A stretch of 9,598 bases of DNA from positions 1 to 9,598 of the forward strand of contig CALBJS010000090.1 of assembly GCA_937892995.1 (NCBI GenBank). The letters are read 5' to 3'. The translations under genes and the position numbers were made by a program. Position 1 is the stretch's first letter, and every line of letters begins with the position of its first letter. Positions 5,649 to 9,598 of this stretch are shown here, piece after piece. The notes beneath the pieces are model-generated. The model was not told where the DNA came from. It did no database searches and was given only the letters and a program-made list of their open reading frames with translations. This DNA comes from an uncultured Peptococcaceae bacterium. Its GTDB lineage: Bacteria; Bacillota; Desulfitobacteriia; Desulfitobacteriales; Syntrophobotulaceae.

Positions 5649-8294
5649 CTAATCCAATTTCACAATACGCTGCGGCCATTCCCAGTCAGGTTTTAAAGGT
5701 TTGCCGTCATATTTTTTAAAGTTAGCAACAACGGTATTATAACCGGAAGTTCCTTGGCCGGATACTCTTCCCCACCCCATAAGTACATTCTCAGATCCCG
5801 CAAGATCAATACCGCTTTTTTCATCAAGTTCGACCCAGGAACCATGAGGAAGTGAAATACAACCGGGCATTAAACGCTGAGAGACACTGGCATGCCTAAG
5901 GACTTTCCCGTACGGGGTCCACACCAACACCGTATCCCCCTGCTTGATACCTTTTTCTGCAGCATCCTTGGCATTAATAAACACGGGATTAGTCATTGCC
6001 TCTCTCGTCCAAGGCGTATTATCAAAAACAGTATGCGAACGTCTTAAATAATGAGGTGTATACATCTGATAAGGGTATTCACCTTTGATTTTTTTCTCCC
6101 AATCGCTAAAGGTAGATTCATAACCATCGAGCGGTGCACGGTATGTGGGATACGGTTTCCAAACCTGTTTATTGTTATAACCAAGAGAATTAAGCATATC
6201 AGCCTTTTGCTGGCAATAAATTTCAAATTTGCCGCTTTTACTGGAAAGAGGATGCTTTTCCGGATCTTCGATAAACTCCTGATAACCGATAAAAATATGG
6301 TTATCCCCTGGGTGACGCTCTACTTGATATCCGCCTTGTTCAATCAGTTCCTTGATACCAATTCTTCCCTCCTGTGGGGTGCCTTCAACGCCCCATTCGG
6401 CAATATCGGCTTCGGTGATGGTCGCAACCGGTACAGAGGTTACACCATCCTCTGCAATGCAAGTGGTGCTAGCAATAGCATTAAAAAATTGCTGTTTTTC
6501 ATCAATAGGATATAATTCATCAGGATCAATACCCAAACGTTTAGCCAATTCTTTAGCAATCCATTGGTCTGATTTTGCTTCATAAAGAGGTGGAATTACT
6601 TGCGAGTACACATTGATAAATTCCCTGTTGGCCCTAGTTTGACCTGATGGCAGAATGCCGCCTAAGACACCACCGATGGCTTCCCATTGGGTAATGATCG
6701 GCAGAACGATATCAGAATATTTTGCTTGGGTGGTAAAATTATAAGCATGGGCTACTACAAAATCTACATGACGGTGTGCTTCGATACCCTTCATTACACC
6801 GGGAATTGATTGAAATCCGGCATTATTTTCATGATAGATTACATGAATATCAGCCTGTCGCGTTTGGCCGGGAGCAAACTCCAGACCAATACCGTTTCCT
6901 GTATGATTAAATGGCTTACCTAGCACTGCCTCCCAGATTTGATTGACATTAATAACATCATCTACTTCATTCGTGCTTTTCGCTATATTGTCAAAAACCT
7001 TTAATCCTGTTTCACCCTGTCTGACTAAACCAGGGCCGCCGGAAGCCGATGCCGCAGTGTTTGTACCGGCACAGCAGCGACCGGGCTTGCCAAATTGACC
7101 ACCCATAGCACTAACGGCGATAATCAATTGAGGCCAGTCATCTGCATCATTGCAACGAGCCGCACCATACCCATGGTGGGTGGAAACTTTTTTGTCTTTG
7201 CGCATTTCTCTGGCATACCACTTAATATCGTTCACGGGAGCACCGCAAATTTCGCTGGCCCATTCAGCCGTTTTGGGGAGACCATCATATTTGCCCAGAA
7301 CATAATCCATTAGGTTTTCATTGAGCTTGGCATCGGCAGGCATCGACTCAGCATCAAAACCGACACAGTATTTATGCAGGAAATCCCAGTCAATAATCGG
7401 ATTGGTTTGAGGATCATCTTCCTCAAGCATCGTATGAATAACGCCCAACAGGAACGCAGTATCCGTACCCGGACGAACCCGAATCCATTTGGCCTCCAGC
7501 AGTGCAGCGGTCACATTATATTCCGGACCTACAACTACAAATTGCACTCCTGCCTCTTTTGCCTGCCAATAATGCCAACTAGGGCTGCCGGCAGAGGACC
7601 ATACCGGATTACTGCCGTAAAGAATGATAGTATCAGCGTTCACCAAATCATAACGGTCATTGCCCCAAAGTTTACCCCAGTTAGGAGTACCGATATATTT
7701 ACTTGCCAGACAAAACGTACCAAATGAAGATGTATCTCCCGCACGTATATATCCGCCATACGCACCCAACAAACGTCCGCCTTCTCCTACTGTGTAATTT
7801 GGTATAAGGAATGACCGGTTGCCATACTTCTCCTTGGCGTGTTTAAATTCAGCAGCTACATAATCCAAAGCTTCTTCCCAAGTGATGCGTTCCCATTCAT
7901 CTCTGCCGCGCAGTTCTTTCTTACCACCGGTCAGAGGCTCCCAGTGTTTTCGCTTCATCGGATACTTAATGCGATCAGGACCCAAGCATTGTTGCTGCTG
8001 CGAACGCCCGCGCAGGCAGCTTCGCTGCTGTGGATAATCCCAACTATCCGGATGAGTATCATCTGTTTTCTGGCGTAAAACAACACCATCCTGCACAAGT
8101 GCCATATTTATACAGCGTCCACCGCAGTTATGCCAACAAGCAGCAGATACCCATTTGGCATTTTTCGAACTCGCTTTTGCTGTGTCCTGAACTAAAGAAT
8201 TAGAACGATTCGAAGCTCCTATGGCTGCAATAGCTTCCAGAAAATTCTTGCGACTTTTTTTGGTGTTTCTGACCTTGTTCAAAAAATTACCCAT
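5649..8294 (-). CDS. DmsA-like molybdopterin oxidoreductase catalytic subunit
   Basis: Catalytic subunit of the DMSO-reductase superfamily, 881 residues, binding bis-MGD molybdenum (or tungsten) and one [4Fe-4S] cluster. Cluster ligands are C53, C57, C61 and C93 (CX3CX3C, then CLRGR). The sequence then follows the DmsA pattern into GPDRIKYPMKR. GDTSS (186-190) lines up by eye with the DmsA metal-site loop, suggesting Ser189 as the Mo ligand, as in DMSO/TMAO reductases. LYGSNPVWS (225-233), VVVGPEYN (253-260) and the C-terminal molydopterin-dinucleotide-binding domain (about 745-881) complete the fold. Residues 12-20 (KKSRKNFLE) resemble a Tat signal but with Arg-Lys in place of Arg-Arg and a weak, Glu-containing hydrophobic stretch. 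AKA-S (39-42) could be a cleavage site. AGAGGTGAT precedes the ATG. Position between anchor and DmsB-like genes marks it as a respiratory terminal reductase. The substrate (DMSO, TMAO, another S- or N-oxide, or an organic hydroxyl) cannot be told. Confidence 0.93.
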   Translation of the reverse strand: MGNFLNKVRNTKKSRKNFLEAIAAIGASNRSNSLVQDTAKASSKNAKWVSAACWHNCGGRCINMALVQDGVVLRQKTDDTHPDSWDYPQQRSCLRGRSQQQQCLGPDRIKYPMKRKHWEPLTGGKKELRGRDEWERITWEEALDYVAAEFKHAKEKYGNRSFLIPNYTVGEGGRLLGAYGGYIRAGDTSSFGTFCLASKYIGTPNWGKLWGNDRYDLVNADTIILYGSNPVWSSAGSPSWHYWQAKEAGVQFVVVGPEYNVTAALLEAKWIRVRPGTDTAFLLGVIHTMLEEDDPQTNPIIDWDFLHKYCVGFDAESMPADAKLNENLMDYVLGKYDGLPKTAEWASEICGAPVNDIKWYAREMRKDKKVSTHHGYGAARCNDADDWPQLIIAVSAMGGQFGKPGRCCAGTNTAASASGGPGLVRQGETGLKVFDNIAKSTNEVDDVINVNQIWEAVLGKPFNHTGNGIGLEFAPGQTRQADIHVIYHENNAGFQSIPGVMKGIEAHRHVDFVVAHAYNFTTQAKYSDIVLPIITQWEAIGGVLGGILPSGQTRANREFINVYSQVIPPLYEAKSDQWIAKELAKRLGIDPDELYPIDEKQQFFNAIASTTCIAEDGVTSVPVATITEADIAEWGVEGTPQEGRIGIKELIEQGGYQVERHPGDNHIFIGYQEFIEDPEKHPLSSKSGKFEIYCQQKADMLNSLGYNNKQVWKPYPTYRAPLDGYESTFSDWEKKIKGEYPYQMYTPHYLRRSHTVFDNTPWTREAMTNPVFINAKDAAEKGIKQGDTVLVWTPYGKVLRHASVSQRLMPGCISLPHGSWVELDEKSGIDLAGSENVLMGWGRVSGQGTSGYNTVVANFKKYDGKPLKPDWEWPQRIVKLD

Positions 8295-8325
8295 ATATAA
8301 TCACCTCTTATTCTTAGCAAATATT

Positions 8326-9150
8326 TTATTTTAACCCGACCTGAGTAATAATCATAGTGTCATAGAAGAGATAACGCCCTACAAACTGACCTATTAACAC
8401 AAGTGCAAGGGAACTGTATGTGTAAAATACTCCTGTTCCTTCACCTAAAACAGAATAAAATAGTAACCCTGTACCCAAAAGAATAAATAACCATTTAATT
8501 ATCGTTGCTAAACCCATACTTTTAAGGACAGCTAAACTTTGTTGAACAGCCAAACCCCCATTTGCTCCCAAGTCTACATAATATAAGGCCATTGCAACTA
8601 CCTGTACTATCACAGCGATAGCAACGGCAGCAACAATAATTTGCTGCATATTGAAAAGTTCTTTTATACTTAAGCTGTAGAACAGTACCGCTCCCATAGA
8701 TATCGCTGCAGCATAAAACTCAGCAAAAATTGAACCATGCTGCCAGGCAGGAACGCTTGTAGAAGTATATACTGCTGTCATCACATATACTTCCACCAAA
8801 CCAATAATTGCCGAAGCAGAAGCTAAAACATTAATTATTGTCATTGCCTCAGGTTTCAATATAATAAACAAAGCAGTACTAACAGTTAATCCGCTAAAAG
8901 CAGCTGTAACCCAGATCTCACGGCTAAGCCAAGAAGTAGTAAAGTTAAAAAGAGCCTTAGCTGCGTGCAATGGACGACCTAAATGTAAAAGAGATGCCAA
9001 AAGGCCTATTACAGCTAAACACGCGGCTATAATCACAACGCCGTTATAGTTTGCTTCCTTACTCAAGAAATTGCCAATTGCTACAAATATCATTACTCCG
9101 GCTGCTGCCTGTATAAAAACAGAGAATATTGTTAATGGCAAGTGTTTCAT
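8326..9150 (-). CDS. DmsC-like membrane anchor / quinol-oxidising subunit
   Basis: Integral membrane protein of 274 residues with eight predicted helices (about 5-28, 36-57, 77-98, 103-127, 140-161, 169-191, 213-234, 240-258), the topology of the DmsC family. Family features are LLHLGRPLHAAKALFNF and the adjacent SWLSREIW (54-80), and IGQFVGRYLFYD near the C-terminus (253-264). By family knowledge it anchors the catalytic pair and takes electrons from menaquinol without haem. AGGGGTG lies upstream of the ATG. It is the first gene of the operon, about 42 bases after the predicted sigma-54 start and 31 bp before the catalytic gene. In the classical enterobacterial operon the anchor gene is last, so the C-A-B order differs. 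Confidence 0.92.
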   Translation of the reverse strand: MKHLPLTIFSVFIQAAAGVMIFVAIGNFLSKEANYNGVVIIAACLAVIGLLASLLHLGRPLHAAKALFNFTTSWLSREIWVTAAFSGLTVSTALFIILKPEAMTIINVLASASAIIGLVEVYVMTAVYTSTSVPAWQHGSIFAEFYAAAISMGAVLFYSLSIKELFNMQQIIVAAVAIAVIVQVVAMALYYVDLGANGGLAVQQSLAVLKSMGLATIIKWLFILLGTGLLFYSVLGEGTGVFYTYSSLALVLIGQFVGRYLFYDTMIITQVGLK

Positions 9151-9202
9151 TGCTTACACCCCTACTTCTTTCTTTAAATTAAATTTAATCAATAATTTTA
9201 TA

Positions 9203-9218
9203 AGCAATTTCCATGCCA
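9203..9218 (-). promoter_or_regulatory. Sigma-54 (-24/-12) promoter of the dms-like operon
   Basis: The minus strand reads TGGCATGGAAATTGCT. It matches TGGCACG-N4-TTGCW at all defined positions but one, with the same T-for-C change as the promoter of the CoA operon. GG is at 9217-9216 and GC at 9205-9204, giving a predicted start near 9192 and a leader of about 42 bases to the dmsC-like ATG. Confidence 0.8.
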
Positions 9219-9241
9219 TATTTACCTTTCGCTTTAAACTT

Positions 9242-9289
9242 AGGGATATATAATAGCTTTTAATAGCTCTGTTGTATTCTTATATCCCT
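9242..9289. repeat. Nested palindrome between dmsC promoter and upstream sites
   Basis: Perfect 9-bp arms AGGGATATA (9242-9250) and TATATCCCT (9281-9289) enclose a 14-bp near-palindrome, AGCTTTTAATAGCT (9255-9268, one mismatched pair). On the minus strand the inner part also reads as two AGCTATTA direct repeats 10 bp apart. It covers about -50 to -97 relative to the predicted start. An operator, second activator site or DNA-bending site is possible; no U-tract follows, so a terminator is unlikely. Confidence 0.45.
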
Positions 9290-9371
9290 TATTTAGCTTC
9301 AATAACGCTAATTAAAAATATTTTTGTTATTCGGATTTACTTTTTCGTCCTAGTCTTGATTGGATAAAACC

Positions 9372-9411
9372 TATATGAAATAAATCACAATGGTTAATAC
9401 TGTTTTCACAT
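9372..9411 (-). promoter_or_regulatory. Paired activator-site candidate upstream of the dms-like operon
   Basis: ATGTGAAAACAGTATTA (9411-9395) and the looser TTGTGATTTATTTCATA (9390-9374) start exactly 21 bp apart in the same orientation, as does the pair before the CoA operon. The first is very close to the elements at 3916 and 3895. The second shares TGTGA and ATTTCAT with the 3895 element, allowing a one-base gap. They lie about 180-219 bp before the predicted start. The second also fits a CRP-like TGTGA-N6-TCAYA pattern, so a CRP/FNR-family reader is an alternative. Confidence 0.48.
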
Positions 9412-9471
9412 TTTTTAACGCCGTTTCCATCAATAATTGTAATTGTTTAAGCCCAAGTGGCCGAAATCGGA

Positions 9472-9498
9472 AAAGAAGCAGCCTAAGACCGCTTCTTT
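9472..9498 (-). terminator. Terminator-like hairpin of the upstream gene
   Basis: AAAGAAGC (9498-9491) and GCTTCTTT (9479-9472) pair perfectly around an 11-base loop on the minus strand, and the 3' arm runs into TTCTTTTCC. It follows the stop at 9544 by about 45 bases and insulates the sigma-54-controlled operon from upstream transcription. The stem is short, so strength is uncertain. Confidence 0.5.
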
Positions 9499-9543
9499 CA
9501 TCAATATATATTTATCTTATGGAAGGGACATCATTAATCTTTC

Positions 9544-9597
9544 TTACTTAAAGAACGCATACTTCCCCTGCTCGATCATAACACCTTTCACCGGTTC
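9544..9597 (-). CDS. 3' end of an unidentified upstream gene (17 codons plus stop)
   Basis: The frame entering from the right edge reads EPVKGVMIEQGKYAFFK and stops with TAA at 9546-9544. The codons are ordinary, and a terminator-like hairpin follows, which supports a real gene end. Another frame (GTGERCYDRAGEVCVL, then stop) is also open across this short stretch, so the frame is not certain. Too little is visible to name a family; it does not look like the Fis-type helix-turn-helix tail of a sigma-54 activator. Confidence 0.45.
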   Translation of the reverse strand, partial: EPVKGVMIEQGKYAFFK

Positions 9598-9598
9598 C

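Larger units (their letters stand above)
9151..9543. other. Regulatory intergenic region before the dms-like operon
   Basis: About 390 bp, very AT-rich, with no supportable gene on either strand. From right to left it holds a terminator-like hairpin, the 21-bp-spaced element pair, a nested palindrome, a sigma-54 promoter and the leader of the dmsC-like gene. Confidence 0.75.

Noticed and set aside
5649..8294. Assignment as true DMSO reductase, or as a catechol/aromatic dehydroxylase
   Set aside because: The superfamily is clear, but substrate cannot be read from these motifs; the subunit set fits several respiratory reductases.
1..9598. CRISPR array, tRNA, rRNA, attachment site or insertion sequence
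   Set aside because: No spaced repeat array, cloverleaf, rRNA stretch, integrase or transposase was recognised on either strand.

Overview
The window is a 9.6-kb piece of an anaerobic, AT-rich bacterial genome. All recognisable genes lie on the minus strand, so the text reads right to left. Strong AGGAGG-type ribosome sites, AT-rich gaps, a DMSO-reductase-family respiratory enzyme and sigma-54-type promoters suggest an anaerobic member of the Firmicutes (Clostridia/Peptococcaceae or Negativicutes type). That placement is inference from style and gene content, not from a marker gene.

Layout in the direction of transcription. The last codons of an unidentified gene end at 9544, followed by a terminator-like hairpin (9472-9498). 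A regulatory gap of about 400 bp then leads into a four-gene respiratory operon: membrane anchor dmsC-like (9150-8326), molybdopterin catalytic subunit dmsA-like (8294-5649), four-cluster ferredoxin subunit dmsB-like (5632-5054) and a TorD/DmsD-type assembly chaperone (5051-4356). Behind it lies a decayed remnant of a flavin-binding PNPOx/Nim-type gene (4347-4028) and a hairpin (4013-3985). A second regulatory gap precedes a carboxylic-acid operon: CoA-transferase (3702-2407), acyl-CoA dehydrogenase (2379-1237), MaoC-type (R)-hydratase (1215-757) and an MFS carrier (756 to the window edge, cut off after 252 codons).

The main observation is regulatory. Each operon is preceded by a near-consensus -24/-12 promoter of the sigma-54 type (TGGCATG-N4-TTGCT in both cases). 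Upstream of each lies a pair of similar (A/T)TGTGA-containing elements whose members are exactly 21 bp apart. I infer that one enhancer-binding activator, not encoded here, switches on both operons. The CoA operon also has three 12-bp A-tract repeats touching its -24 element. The dms-like operon has a nested palindrome between its promoter and the paired elements.

Working model (inference): the MFS protein imports a carboxylic acid, the CoA-transferase activates it, and the dehydrogenase and hydratase act on the acyl chain. The membrane-anchored Mo-enzyme would serve as a respiratory sink for quinol electrons, perhaps for the electrons released by this oxidation or for a related substrate. 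Neither the acid nor the Mo-enzyme substrate can be named from sequence alone. No ETF, thiolase, molybdenum-cofactor gene or regulator is present in the window.
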